Shown: positions 7,764-16,422, numbered from the stretch's first letter. The stretch: DNA of 64,000 nucleotides from JBIYSM02 sp044759095 (GCF_044759095.2 NZ_JBIYSM020000007.1:1-64000), one strand, 5' to 3'. The notes: a model not told the origin generated them from the letters alone. Numbers and translations are program-made.

Positions 7764-8474
7764 CTATCTACCCTGCGTTTGTTTGGAGCGGTAAAACTCA
7801 TTAAATAATTTCATCAACGCGCGCTTTTCGATTCGGGAGACGTAGGAACGGGAGATACCCAGCTCGCGGGCGATCTCGCGCTGCGTCTTCTCCTTGTCTT
7901 GGTCCAGTCCGAACCGGCCGATGATCACTTCTTTTTCCCGGTCGTCGAGGATGTGAATGTGCTGGTAGATCTTGTTGCTTTCCAGTTTCAGCTGAACGGC
8001 GTCCACCACTTCGTCCGTTTCCGTGCCGAGGACGTCGATCAGGGTGATTTCGTTTCCTTCCTTGTCAGTGCCAATCGGATCGTGCAGAGAGACATCCTTT
8101 TTCGTCTTTTTCAAACTGCGCAGGTGCATTAAAATCTCGTTTTCAATGCAGCGTGCAGCGTACGTCGCCAGTTTTGTGCCCTTGTCAACCTGATAGCTCT
8201 CGATCGCCTTAATCAGGCCGATCGTTCCGATGGAGATCAGGTCTTCGCTGTCTTCACCGGTGTTTTCAAATTTCTTGACGATGTGCGCGACCAAGCGAAG
8301 ATTGTGCTCAATCAGCTTGTTGCGTGCGTACGGATCGCCTTTTGCCATAAGCCTGAGGTACTTTTCCTCTTCCGTATCAGGAAGCGGCTGGGGAAACGCG
8401 TTGTTCTTTACATATCCAACGAACAGGACCAATTCTTTCACCAACAGGGAAAGCGCCACAAAAATGCTGGACAC
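7764..8474 (-). CDS. sigK: RNA polymerase sporulation sigma factor SigK, uninterrupted
   Basis: 236 aa from a GTG at 8474 with GGAGGT 7 bases upstream; this start reproduces the known pro-SigK N-terminus (VSSIFVALSLLVKELVLFVGYVKNNAFPQPL in outline). About 20 hydrophobic residues form the pro-sequence removed by the SpoIVFB membrane protease. Region 2 (NLRLVAHIVKKFENTGEDSEDL, GTKLATYAARCIENEI) and region 4 with its helix-turn-helix (REIARELGISRSYVSRIEKRA) are complete. SigK drives late mother-cell gene expression. The reading frame is continuous, so no skin-type prophage element splits it, unlike B. subtilis 168. Upstream genes are unrelated, which is usual for sigK. Confidence 0.96.
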   Translation of the reverse strand: MSSIFVALSLLVKELVLFVGYVKNNAFPQPLPDTEEEKYLRLMAKGDPYARNKLIEHNLRLVAHIVKKFENTGEDSEDLISIGTIGLIKAIESYQVDKGTKLATYAARCIENEILMHLRSLKKTKKDVSLHDPIGTDKEGNEITLIDVLGTETDEVVDAVQLKLESNKIYQHIHILDDREKEVIIGRFGLDQDKEKTQREIARELGISRSYVSRIEKRALMKLFNEFYRSKQTQGR

Positions 8475-8573
8475 GGCTGCCACCTCCACGTCTGGGTGCT
8501 TACTCCTATCCATATGTGGGCGGCTGCCCATGCGTGCATGTACGGGAAAAAGGACGGTGTCCGTGGAAGAATT

Positions 8574-8876
8574 TTATGTTCCTTTCCTGCGATTGTTCTT
8601 CTTCCAAAAGAACACACAGGCTAAGACAATCGGAATCAACGGAAACAACGCGATGAGTTGATAGTCGTTTTCGGCTCCGCCAAAATAATAAGCAATCGGA
8701 AGAAACAATACAGCACTGATAAGCGAAAAAACCCAAGATTGTATCAATATCGCAAATAATAAAAACCAAAAAGAGAGAATGCCTGACATCCACCATAACA
8801 AAACAATTAGATTCAATGGTTTCACCCCTCCGTTTTTTACGAAATCCCCGAAATCCCTTTGCTTAATTGGTTTCAT
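8574..8876 (-). CDS. Small hypothetical membrane protein
   Basis: 100 aa with three hydrophobic segments (about residues 22-42, 44-60, 72-90) and a basic C-terminus KKNNRRKGT. Its ATG lies inside the last codons of the upstream gene on the same strand (14-base overlap), with GGAG 6 bases before, which indicates translational coupling. A second possible start is a TTG at 8816 behind GGAGG. No family was recognised. The pair sits in an apparently AT-rich stretch and may have been acquired. Confidence 0.6.
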   Translation of the reverse strand: MKPIKQRDFGDFVKNGGVKPLNLIVLLWWMSGILSFWFLLFAILIQSWVFSLISAVLFLPIAYYFGGAENDYQLIALFPLIPIVLACVFFWKKNNRRKGT

Positions 8877-9636
8877 CTATGCTCCAAACAACTTTCATGC
8901 TTCCCTTTAGGTCATCGCCAGTTAAAACAATTCTGTATACACCGGTATTTTGAGCTTTCATTTTCATCTTCCCTTCTTCCATCATCCCGACCAAATTATC
9001 TTTTTCGTTTAATACATGAAATCCGTATCCCCCTCCATTTGCATTTGTTACATCAATAGAGATTGTAATCGTTTGACCTTTCGTGGCTCTTATTGGAATT
9101 TCATGTTTTCCGTTGAAATATTCAAAACTTGCTGTATATGTTGAATCACTGCGCACCTCAGTCCACTGTATTTTTTCCGTAACATCATAAGTCATGAGAA
9201 TGATAAAAAATAAGGGTACAGCAATGGCAAATACGTATTGAAATAAGGTGGTCTTTTTAGAAGCATACGTTCCAAAATAATATAGTAGAGCGCATATGGC
9301 TCCAACGGTCCCAGCAAAAAATGTGATCGCATTCAGTTCTTGGATGATAAAAAACGCATAGCCTGCCATCACATACAACAGAATGTTAAGAGTGAGTTTT
9401 TTTCTTGTAAACTTACTTGTTAACAAGTCAATTCCAACAGAACAAACCATTCCGTAACCGAAAAAAATGATCCAATAAGACCATTTGGAAATTTCCTCAA
9501 CAAATTTATACAGATCAAATCCTGATAAAAGCAGCAAACATGTGAAGAATGCAGACAGCGAAAACCCGGCACCAGACAACTTCGTCATCACATAAGGAAT
9601 TACTTTTGAACGTAGTTGAATTTGATTGAAGACCAC
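8863..9636 (-). CDS. Hypothetical polytopic membrane protein with a C-terminal beta-rich domain
   Basis: 257 aa from a GTG at 9636 placed 7 bases after GGAGGT; longer starts lack a site. About six hydrophobic segments cover residues 20-160. The last 95 residues form a soluble domain rich in beta-strand patterns (TASFEYFNGKHEIPI, TITISIDVTNANGGG, YRIVLTGDDLKGS), which resembles an exported carbohydrate-binding or PPC-like fold, but no family can be named. It overlaps the following small membrane protein gene and is probably co-expressed with it. Confidence 0.65.
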   Translation of the reverse strand: MVFNQIQLRSKVIPYVMTKLSGAGFSLSAFFTCLLLLSGFDLYKFVEEISKWSYWIIFFGYGMVCSVGIDLLTSKFTRKKLTLNILLYVMAGYAFFIIQELNAITFFAGTVGAICALLYYFGTYASKKTTLFQYVFAIAVPLFFIILMTYDVTEKIQWTEVRSDSTYTASFEYFNGKHEIPIRATKGQTITISIDVTNANGGGYGFHVLNEKDNLVGMMEEGKMKMKAQNTGVYRIVLTGDDLKGSMKVVWSIDETN

Positions 9637-9750
9637 CAAAACACCTCCATGCAAACTCAATGTAACCTCTTATAGTATAGGACAATTTATTTTTCATAAA
9701 GTTTACATGATTTATGAAAGAAATCTGCCTTTTCGTTGAGCAAACAAAAA

Positions 9751-9770
9751 ATGGTTGCTGCAGCAACCAT
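9751..9770 (-). terminator. Perfect palindromic terminator
   Basis: The 20-bp palindrome ATGGTTGCTGCAGCAACCAT is followed on the minus strand by TTTTTTG. It would stop minus-strand transcripts arriving from the ADP-ribosyltransferase operon. Confidence 0.7.
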
Positions 9771-9850
9771 GTTATTACGATATCGAACCCGTTTAACGAT
9801 ATTTGGTGATATTAACGACTTTATCGAAAATTGGAGCCCTTCCATAAAAT

Positions 9851-9878
9851 AAAAAGCCGCAGTTTATTCGGCCTTTTT
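9851..9878 (-). terminator. Second terminator downstream of the ADP-ribosyltransferase operon
   Basis: Hairpin AAAAGCCG/CGGCCTTTT (one bulged base) with T tracts on both strands. The stretch from 9879 to 10068 holds only a 13-base palindrome GTTGTCCGACAAC (9894-9906) and no gene I can support. Confidence 0.65.
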
Positions 9879-10068
9879 CAGGACAATGTTTGTGTTGTCC
9901 GACAACAATAACGTGGACTTATTAGAGATTAGTTAGGCAAACTACGCATCCTTCAGCGAAGGAACTGCGCATCGCTGTCTGAAGCCAAGTGTCTTACTGC
10001 CTATCTGTTTTACGTTCATCTACTCGGTCTAAATGAACCCACAATTTTTTGCCCGCTCTCAAATTCAA

Positions 10069-10338
10069 TTATTTACAGGATGGTACCGACTTCAATACTC
10101 GGTGAGATTTCATCTTCATTACGGCAACCGGAATGGAACCGACTTGGATCTCAACTCGGGGAGAAAAAGGATTGGCAGACTTTACAGCATGCTTTTTTCT
10201 TTGCGAAAAGCGTTCTTTCGCAGCTGCTACTCGTTTCTGAATCAGCTTTTTTCGTTCATCGGTTTGGGGATGCATCCAGTTAGCCATTTCTGGAGTTGCA
10301 CGGACGATGATCGGTAGTCTATCCCTACGATTATTCAT
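10069..10338 (-). CDS. Small basic hypothetical protein encoded after the ADP-ribosyltransferase
   Basis: 89 aa, rich in Lys and Arg (RKKLIQKRVAAAKERFSQRKK), with no membrane segment. Its ATG overlaps the end of the restored ADP-ribosyltransferase frame and follows an AGGAGGGG site, so the two were built as one operon. It might be a partner or antidote of the transferase, but nothing in the sequence proves that. No family recognised. Confidence 0.55.
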   Translation of the reverse strand: MNNRRDRLPIIVRATPEMANWMHPQTDERKKLIQKRVAAAKERFSQRKKHAVKSANPFSPRVEIQVGSIPVAVMKMKSHRVLKSVPSCK

Positions 10339-10968
10339 CTTGATCCCCTCCTTTTATCAATACGACTTCAAACTCTTCCGAGTAATCGTGACTAATGCAA
10401 ACAGTTTCGGATTCCCAGGTAATATCTATTATAGCAAAAACACGCTCAGCTGGTATTACGGCCTTTACAACAAACCCAAAATTATTATTACCGACAAATC
10501 CTTTTGTGAAAAACTCCAGCTAGATAAAGTTCGTTGTTCATCGATCCGAATAATCTGTCCCTCTTCTAGCCCTTCGTTTACCCATTCCGGGCGTTCGGAC
10601 CAACCAAATCCGCGATATACAACGACATGTGAAATCCCTTTTCCATGTAAAAGCCGCTGTGTCACGTCATAAATCGCTACGATAGCTTTTTTTTGATCCT
10701 CCGTTAGGTCCGCCATAGGTCCAGTTGTAGAGCTGTAATGCCTGTGTGGCAATTTCAAAAGTTCCGCAACCTCTTTTTCCATTGCCAGCGATGTTGGATT
10801 ATTGGAGTCGCTCACCCATTCACCTCGTAAGTCAAGGGCAGCGTATACTACCTCATCCGAATATTCATACATCGCACAGTTCATATAATCCTCAAATTGC
10901 TCCCCGTCCAAACCGTTCGTTATGTACAGCATCCCCTCTATACCCTCTGCCGTTTTTCTCCCATCCAT
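10331..10968 (-). pseudogene. ADP-ribosyltransferase, R-S-E class, broken by a one-base frameshift
   Basis: The frame from 10968 gives a protein ending RTLSSWSFSQKDLSVIII, then reads out of frame to a stop at 10465. Adding one T to the T4 run near 10480 continues in the other frame: FGFVVKAVIPAERVFAID, a short linker, then HDYSEEFEVVLIKGGDQDE and a stop at 10331. The joined product has the arginine motif VVYRGFGW, the S-x-S motif SSWS, and the E-x-E motif EFE, the three catalytic hallmarks of arginine-type ADP-ribosyltransferases such as those in phage head proteins and secreted toxins. The N-terminus lacks a clear ribosome site and may also be lost. It is either an inactivated gene or a sequencing error in a homopolymer. 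Confidence 0.7.
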
Positions 10969-11236
10969 ACCAGGCTGGATACCCCGTTGTCGAAGCTATA
11001 TCCCCAAGGGGAATGAACCCCTAGTTTACTAAATAGCTATATGGAATGTTCATCTAATTTTATTCTACTAAGCTGCCTTTTAGCGGTGTAATTAAAAACG
11101 GCTGCAGAAGCAACCACTATTCCACTATCGATTCCCGTTTGCACAATTACTCTAAATTTGGGGTCGTACCAAGAAAAAACGGAAACCCTACGCTAACTGA
11201 GCAGTATCCGATAATAAGCATTTTGTAAACGGAAGC

Positions 11237-11263
11237 AGCCGTTCTAGCTTGGAACGGCTTTTT
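11237..11263 (+). terminator. Intrinsic terminator in a gene-free stretch
   Basis: Stem AGCCGTTC/GAACGGCT with T5 on the plus strand. The surrounding 10969-11479 interval has no supported gene. A smaller hairpin CGCCT/AGGCG followed by T7 lies at 11372-11390. These look like remnants of lost genes. Confidence 0.6.
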
Positions 11264-11479
11264 CTTTTGCCAGATGGAGCGCTTTTTTAATACCATGCGA
11301 AATTGTCCTATTCCTGTGCGTTTAGTGATGTCGGATAAGTCGGTCTATGTAAACAAGCAGTGGATTATTATCGCCTCTAGGCGTTTTTTTCTATGGTTCC
11401 GTTCATATTGAGTTCACAAAGCTGGTTTATTGTGTACCCAGGGTAAATTACTCCAAAAATTTTACAGGAGGAAAGAATC

Positions 11480-11839
11480 ATGAAATACTGCTGCACAAAG
11501 ACGGGAACAGAACAAAAGATCTCAAAGATAAAAACAGGAAAAAAGGTATCAACGTTTCTACCGATTATTATTACTTTTTTAGCTACCCAACACTGGCTGC
11601 ATGGACTCCTTTTTATCATGTTGGGAGGAACCGCTAGCGAGTTAATGAGCATGAGTACTGATGCTATGCTGCCATTCCAGCGAGTTATGATTGTGCTTAC
11701 GCTTGTAACCGTACTATGGTCGGTTTACCAATTATTTAAAGATGGGTTTAAACACAAAGGAATGATTGTGATGACATCCATTTCATCGCTGGTTGGGATC
11801 GGTTATGTAATTGTGACATTCGTTAAAACCGGATGGTGA
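11480..11839 (+). CDS. Small hypothetical membrane protein
   Basis: 119 aa, with AGGAGG about 9 bases before the ATG. After a basic, cysteine-containing N-terminus (MKYCCTKTG) come three hydrophobic segments at about residues 26-50, 68-86 and 93-115. No family recognised. It lies 81 bp before the DJ-1-like gene on the same strand and may be co-transcribed with it. Confidence 0.65.
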   Translation: MKYCCTKTGTEQKISKIKTGKKVSTFLPIIITFLATQHWLHGLLFIMLGGTASELMSMSTDAMLPFQRVMIVLTLVTVLWSVYQLFKDGFKHKGMIVMTSISSLVGIGYVIVTFVKTGW

Positions 11840-11920
11840 GTTTGAGTATTTTCAAACATTTTTATACCTTACAGCGGTATCGTATTCGAAAGAATGGATC
11901 GTATTGAGGAGGAAAATAAA

Positions 11921-13276
11921 ATGAAGAGGTTATTCGTACGGTTGGTTGTTTATGTATTGATTTTCGTTGTGTTTGTGGGCGGGGTGGGGTTGTTCGGATT
12001 GATTCGCTCACAGAAGGACTTTTACGGCGCGGTTCGCCAAGAATCCATTCCTCCTTCGCAAGGCGTGAAGAAACCCGTATATAATCCGGATAAACCTACT
12101 GTTGCCGTCCTCTTGGGGAACGAAACCACCGAGGGATCAGATTTTATGATTCCATACGAATTGTTCTCTAGGACGGAGGCATTCAATGTGTATGCCGTTG
12201 CTTCAGACAATCAGGTGAAGTCATTAACCGGTGGTCTTGATCTGGTACCGCACTACTCTTTTACAGAATTGGATCAATTATTAGGGAAAAGTCCCGACAT
12301 TATCGCCATCCCATTTATGAAAACGTATGACGATAAGAAGTTTGATCCTATCCGGAAGTGGATACAACAACATTCCAAAACCACTTTGGTAAGCATTTGT
12401 GGGGGATCGGGAAACCTTGCAGCTACGGGTTTATTGAAAGGGAAGTCAGCAGCATCGCACTGGCAAAACATGGTAGTTTTTCCAAAGAAATATCCTGAGA
12501 CGAACTGGCTGAGTGATCAGCGGTATGTTCATGACGGAAACGTGATATCCTCGGCTGGTGTTTCATCAGGAATCGATGCCGTTCTCTATGTGATTTCGCA
12601 AAAAGTAGGGGAACCCATGGCAGAAAAAATAGCAAAAGAAATGAAATATCCCTCTTATCATTTCGTTAAAAATCCGAAGGTGGACCCATTTTACATGGAT
12701 TTGCGCTTTGCGACCTATGTATTGAATAATGCTTTTCAGTGGAACAAGAAAAAGGCGGGTGTCTTGCTATATAACGGTGTAGAGGAAATGGCGCTGGCTT
12801 CCGTATTTGATATCTATTCAGACACGGGAACGACAAAGGTTCTTTCCATTTCAAGCTCGGAGCAGCCCATCGTGACAAAACACGGTCTGAACCTGATTTC
12901 CAGACATTTGATATCAAATGCCCCAAAACTAGATAAAATGATTGTTCCGGGAAGAGAAGCGAAATCGTTGGCTGCTGAGGAGATAAAAAAATGGAACGAA
13001 AAGAGGAATACAACGAAACTTCAGTTCGTTCATAGTGATTCGCCAGATCGATTTTTATTTGAAGTTCAACTTGAAGATTTAGCCAAGCAAGAGGACCTTC
13101 TCACCGCTAAACATGCGGTGAAACGACTCGAATTTCGTGCGAGTGATATCCATCTTGAAGGCAAACCGTTTCCCCTTGAAACTTACAGCAATGTACTTCT
13201 AACCGGTTTGCTAGCATTACTGGCAGCTTTCTGTATTGACAGAAGATTTATCATGAAGAAAACCATTTTCAAATGA
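11921..13276 (+). CDS. Membrane-anchored DJ-1/PfpI-like protein
   Basis: 451 aa from the ATG at 11921, which follows GAGGAGG; the open frame begins 9 codons earlier without a site. Residues 8-28 form a membrane anchor. A DJ-1/PfpI-like domain covers about 58-230 with the nucleophile elbow SICGGSGNLAATGLLKG (Cys160) and the following SHW, as in the GlxA-type domains of AraC-family regulators. A second, degenerate repeat of the same fold seems to follow (about 250-345, KAGVLLYNGVEEMALA), without an elbow cysteine. A second membrane segment lies near 427-444. No DNA-binding domain is attached. Whether it is a hydrolase, glyoxalase or sensor is unknown. Confidence 0.7.
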   Translation: MKRLFVRLVVYVLIFVVFVGGVGLFGLIRSQKDFYGAVRQESIPPSQGVKKPVYNPDKPTVAVLLGNETTEGSDFMIPYELFSRTEAFNVYAVASDNQVKSLTGGLDLVPHYSFTELDQLLGKSPDIIAIPFMKTYDDKKFDPIRKWIQQHSKTTLVSICGGSGNLAATGLLKGKSAASHWQNMVVFPKKYPETNWLSDQRYVHDGNVISSAGVSSGIDAVLYVISQKVGEPMAEKIAKEMKYPSYHFVKNPKVDPFYMDLRFATYVLNNAFQWNKKKAGVLLYNGVEEMALASVFDIYSDTGTTKVLSISSSEQPIVTKHGLNLISRHLISNAPKLDKMIVPGREAKSLAAEEIKKWNEKRNTTKLQFVHSDSPDRFLFEVQLEDLAKQEDLLTAKHAVKRLEFRASDIHLEGKPFPLETYSNVLLTGLLALLAAFCIDRRFIMKKTIFK

Positions 13277-13421
13277 CCAATGCAAAATAGAATATCGTTT
13301 TTATTTATGTAGATTCAGAATTTATTTTTTATTATGTATTATTATCTGGCTGTATATTACCTGCATTGATAAGATAATAGTAGTTTTTTGCAATCTCATT
13401 TTCCCTGAAGGAGTCTTGGTA

Positions 13422-13565
13422 ATGGAACAGTATTATTGCATCAAATGTAAGGAACTACATGAGCGAGAAGAGACGAGTACGATATTTACAAGCGGTTTTC
13501 ATACATTCCCAAACGGAATAAAGTATCCCCTTGGTTTATGTCAAAAAGAACACGCTGTCCAATAA
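13422..13565 (+). CDS. Small zinc-ribbon-like protein
   Basis: 47 aa, with AAGGAG 9 bases before the ATG at 13422. It starts MEQYYCIKCKELHE and ends GLCQKEHAVQ, giving a CxxC pair plus a distal Cys and His suited to binding one zinc ion. Too short for routine gene calls. A terminator follows 40 bp later. No family recognised. Confidence 0.55.
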   Translation: MEQYYCIKCKELHEREETSTIFTSGFHTFPNGIKYPLGLCQKEHAVQ

Positions 13566-13604
13566 AAGCAGAGCGCTATTTCTTCCAAATAAATCCTCTT
13601 CAAC

Positions 13605-13642
13605 AAATGCACCCCCGCCGATAAACGGCAGGGGTGCATTTG
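13605..13642. terminator. Bidirectional terminator
   Basis: An 11-bp stem AAATGCACCCC/GGGGTGCATTT separates the convergent small zinc-ribbon gene and the following minus-strand gene. Confidence 0.85.
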
Positions 13643-13644
13643 GA

Positions 13645-14340
13645 TTATTTTATCGCTTGTTGTTCCTCATCTGTAATAAAGTACGCATGAATATCGAAGT
13701 GCGGAATTTCAAAGCCAGGGTGACCGTGTGCCTGATATTCAATATCGGTCTGAACAACGGAAGGGGAAGGAAGTCCTTTCATCCCGGCTATGTTGACATA
13801 ATTCTTGCCTTTCGCAAAGTCTTCCTGTGCAACCATATACTCGAGGAAAACCAGCTTTCCTTTGTAGACTCCGTATATAGGACCAAGCGGCAGTTCGGCC
13901 GGGTTTGCCCAGTGCTCACCCATGGCTGGAACGACATGCGGCTCAAGTTGAATGGTGCCCTTGGGTAATACGAGCACATACGCTTCCTTTTTTTCCTGAT
14001 CCCAGCTTACATTGGTCGCACCGATCGCATTGGCAAGGTCTCGAACGGAAGCAGTTGGCTCGCCTTCAATCATATGTATGTTTGATAGGGTCTTGCCTGC
14101 CACCGTTGCCTGCTTGCGATCCTTGCTCAGTTCAATCGGCGTATTCATTACGTTGCCAAATGCCTGCAAAGAGACGTATACTGTGCCATCCGGCATTTGA
14201 TGGTTAGCGGGAGATACCACTTCAACACCGTTAACAGCAATCGTGACGTTCATGTTTAACTTCGGACCCACACCATGAGCTGACACGCTGCCTATCGACA
14301 GAAAACATGTGCAAGCGAGCATCAACAATGTCCTTTTCAA
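13645..14340 (-). CDS. Secreted protein with copper-amine-oxidase N-terminal-like domain and a histidine-rich C-terminal domain
   Basis: 231 aa. Residues 1-21 are a signal peptide (MKRTLLMLACTCFLSIGSVSA). Residues about 30-125 resemble the copper amine oxidase N-terminal domain used as a cell-wall module in Bacillales (VNGVEV, YVSLQAFGNVM, SVRDLANAIGAT). The last 90 residues contain GEHWANP, GPIYGVYKGKLVFLEYM and a terminal HGHPGFEIPHFDIHAYF, with five regularly placed histidines likely to bind metal; this matches the DUF5602/TTHB210-type domain. The gene stands alone between terminators. Confidence 0.75.
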   Translation of the reverse strand: MKRTLLMLACTCFLSIGSVSAHGVGPKLNMNVTIAVNGVEVVSPANHQMPDGTVYVSLQAFGNVMNTPIELSKDRKQATVAGKTLSNIHMIEGEPTASVRDLANAIGATNVSWDQEKKEAYVLVLPKGTIQLEPHVVPAMGEHWANPAELPLGPIYGVYKGKLVFLEYMVAQEDFAKGKNYVNIAGMKGLPSPSVVQTDIEYQAHGHPGFEIPHFDIHAYFITDEEQQAIK

Positions 14341-14525
14341 ACGGAATCCTCTCCTTTTTCGCTGCTTTTACCTACATCATTATAACATGAATCCCCTTAA
14401 ATATTCCCGAATATTTTAAATTTTCAGCCCTGTAATCTGTGACTTTTTGCTCATGATGCAAATTCAACATTGAAAAAACGATACTATTTTACTATTATTT
14501 TAGTTGGATATTTCTTCTTTCATGC

Positions 14526-14556
14526 AACAAAAAATCCTCTCCTGTCGTCAGGAGAG
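14526..14556 (-). terminator. Terminator after the PRC-barrel gene
   Basis: Stem CTCTCCTG/CAGGAGAG with a TCGT loop, followed on the minus strand by GATTTTTTG. Confidence 0.85.
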
Positions 14557-14567
14557 GTGGTTATGAA

Positions 14568-15308
14568 TTATTCTACTGCCTTTAGCGCAAGCTCAAGCGC
14601 CTTGTTGCGCCCAAGTCGTTTCACTTTGTCTACCACTTCTGGTGTAATTTCTTCTCCTTCTGCGAGAAGCAGTTCACCCTGTTCATCATACAAGTTCGCG
14701 GAGATGATTCGACCTATCAGCTCGTCCAGCTCACTGGCTTCCACAGCTGCCGCAACCTCTGTCTCTGCTTGTCTCGTCGTTTCCGTTCCATCCTGTTTGG
14801 CTTGGGCAACACGGAACGATTCTTCCGTCACCAGATATTTGTCACTTTCTTCGGCCGCTACGGTGATTTCCTTACCGAACGTAACGACGTGCTCTTCCGG
14901 AAGGATTTTCGTTTCTCCATCCGTTCGTTCCACGTAGCATCCGAGGATTTTGCCGGTCTCCTGTGAGAACATAAATTCACTGATTTGACCGAGGAACTGC
15001 CCTTTTCGGGTAATGACGCGAGTTCCTTTGATGTGAATGTTTTTGGACAAGAGGTCGTTTGCGACCGGAATATCGGCCAGGTCGATGATGCAGGTTTCCG
15101 ATTCGATGGTGACCGCATAATCTCCCAATCCTTCTACCAGCTTGAACGGAATCGCCTTGATGCCAAATTCCCACTGCTCGTTTTGCACGACCAGGAATTC
15201 GATGCTGCGCAGTTCGGGATTGATGACAAAGTTCTTTACGCTTCCGATATCTTTCCCGCTCGAGATGCTGATAATCGACTTACCCAATATTTCTTTGCTC
15301 TGCTTCAT
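14568..15308 (-). CDS. PRC-barrel domain protein
   Basis: 246 aa from the ATG at 15308 with AAGGAG upstream. Two PRC-barrel units are visible (about 4-75: KEILGKSIISISSGKDIGSV; about 92-150: GTRVITRKGQFLGQISE). They are followed by an Ala/Glu-rich linker and a C-terminal segment (LIGRIISANLYDEQGELLL) of the kind seen at the start of HD-GYP proteins. PRC-barrels mediate RNA or protein contacts (RimM, photosynthetic reaction centre H). The start overlaps the upstream TPR-like gene by 29 bases, so the two are translationally coupled. A second, shorter PRC-barrel gene lies at 29548. Function unknown. Confidence 0.75.
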   Translation of the reverse strand: MKQSKEILGKSIISISSGKDIGSVKNFVINPELRSIEFLVVQNEQWEFGIKAIPFKLVEGLGDYAVTIESETCIIDLADIPVANDLLSKNIHIKGTRVITRKGQFLGQISEFMFSQETGKILGCYVERTDGETKILPEEHVVTFGKEITVAAEESDKYLVTEESFRVAQAKQDGTETTRQAETEVAAAVEASELDELIGRIISANLYDEQGELLLAEGEEITPEVVDKVKRLGRNKALELALKAVE

Positions 15309-16299
15309 ACATTTTCTCCTTTGGACGTATGCTTTCTGTCTGCATGAGAACTTCACGTTCGGCTCTGCTGTGAATGTCGTCAGGGAGCAGGGACCAGGAT
15401 AAGTTCGGCTTTTGTTCAATACCCAGTATGCGCACAACAGCTTCCATGTACTGGATATGACGCTGCACTTCCGCCTGCTTTTTGTTTGCGCTGGCAGGGA
15501 GTTCGGCCAACAGGTTCTGTAATTCCTGGATGCTTTCCTTGTACAACCCCATCTCCTTCAGGACGCGAACAAGATCGTGAACGATCATCGTTTTGGCCGT
15601 AACTGGCGGATGATAGGAAAGCGCGCTTCTCAATTCCCGGTATGCTGTGTAATAATCCCCTTTTCTCAGGGATTCGGAAGCGATGCCGTAGTGCTCCTGT
15701 ACACGGTGCAGATCATCCGGCGAAAACGGATGCACTGTCACTGGTTCAGCCGTCTCTTCACCCGTTTCAGCCGGTGAATCGGGCGGTTCTGCAAGGTCTT
15801 CCCGGAGTGGTTCGGGCGGTTCTGCAAGGTCTTCCGGGGGCAATGAGGGCAGCTCTTCCGCTGTTTCCTCAGTGGGTGTGTCTTCTGCTGTCCCTGATCG
15901 TACTGTTCTCTCATCTACCTCCTCAATCGCTGTCGTATCATCCGGCTCGGGCGGCGGTGGAAATTCCGGTGCATTTTCACTGTCCCTAACCGGCAAGATG
16001 GAGACGCTTGGCTTCAACACTTGTGAAATTTCCCCTTCCAACTCTCTATCCTCTCTCATTCTGACCGCGATCACGGAAGCCATTACCGACGATACCGAGA
16101 GAGCAACGAGCCCTAAAGTCCACCAGATTCCAATGACGTGCAGGCTGATCGGCAGAATGAGTCCAAACAAAGCCACAAATGCCAGAGCATAGCCGGTATC
16201 TCGCCTGTTCAACTCCATTTTTCTGCGGATGAGAAAAAGAAAGGACAGCGTAAAAAGGGAATAAAGCACATAGTAGCCTGGCAATCCAGATGCAAACAT
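15280..16299 (-). CDS. Membrane-anchored protein with an acidic Pro/Glu linker and a C-terminal TPR-like helical domain
   Basis: 339 aa, with AAAGGTG before the ATG. Membrane segments lie near residues 7-24, 37-57 and 60-80. A disordered region from about 95 to 195 is rich in Pro and Glu and contains a short internal repeat (EDLAEPPEPLREDLAEPPDS). A helical C-terminal domain follows (YGIASESLRKGDYYTAYRELRSAL, LYKESIQELQNLLAELP), resembling two tetratricopeptide units. The TPR end faces the cytoplasm if the topology is as drawn. It is coupled to the following PRC-barrel gene. No family name recognised. Confidence 0.65.
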   Translation of the reverse strand: MFASGLPGYYVLYSLFTLSFLFLIRRKMELNRRDTGYALAFVALFGLILPISLHVIGIWWTLGLVALSVSSVMASVIAVRMREDRELEGEISQVLKPSVSILPVRDSENAPEFPPPPEPDDTTAIEEVDERTVRSGTAEDTPTEETAEELPSLPPEDLAEPPEPLREDLAEPPDSPAETGEETAEPVTVHPFSPDDLHRVQEHYGIASESLRKGDYYTAYRELRSALSYHPPVTAKTMIVHDLVRVLKEMGLYKESIQELQNLLAELPASANKKQAEVQRHIQYMEAVVRILGIEQKPNLSWSLLPDDIHSRAEREVLMQTESIRPKEKMYEAEQRNIG

Positions 16300-16422
16300 A
16301 CGATCACCTTTGCCGTAAAAAGTGGTTAGATATGGTAAGCCAAGTTACGATCCAAACTATTCGACGCGTTTCTACAATTTCCCTTTTTTTCACTTGCAAG
16401 AATTTCTATACAAGAAAAAATA

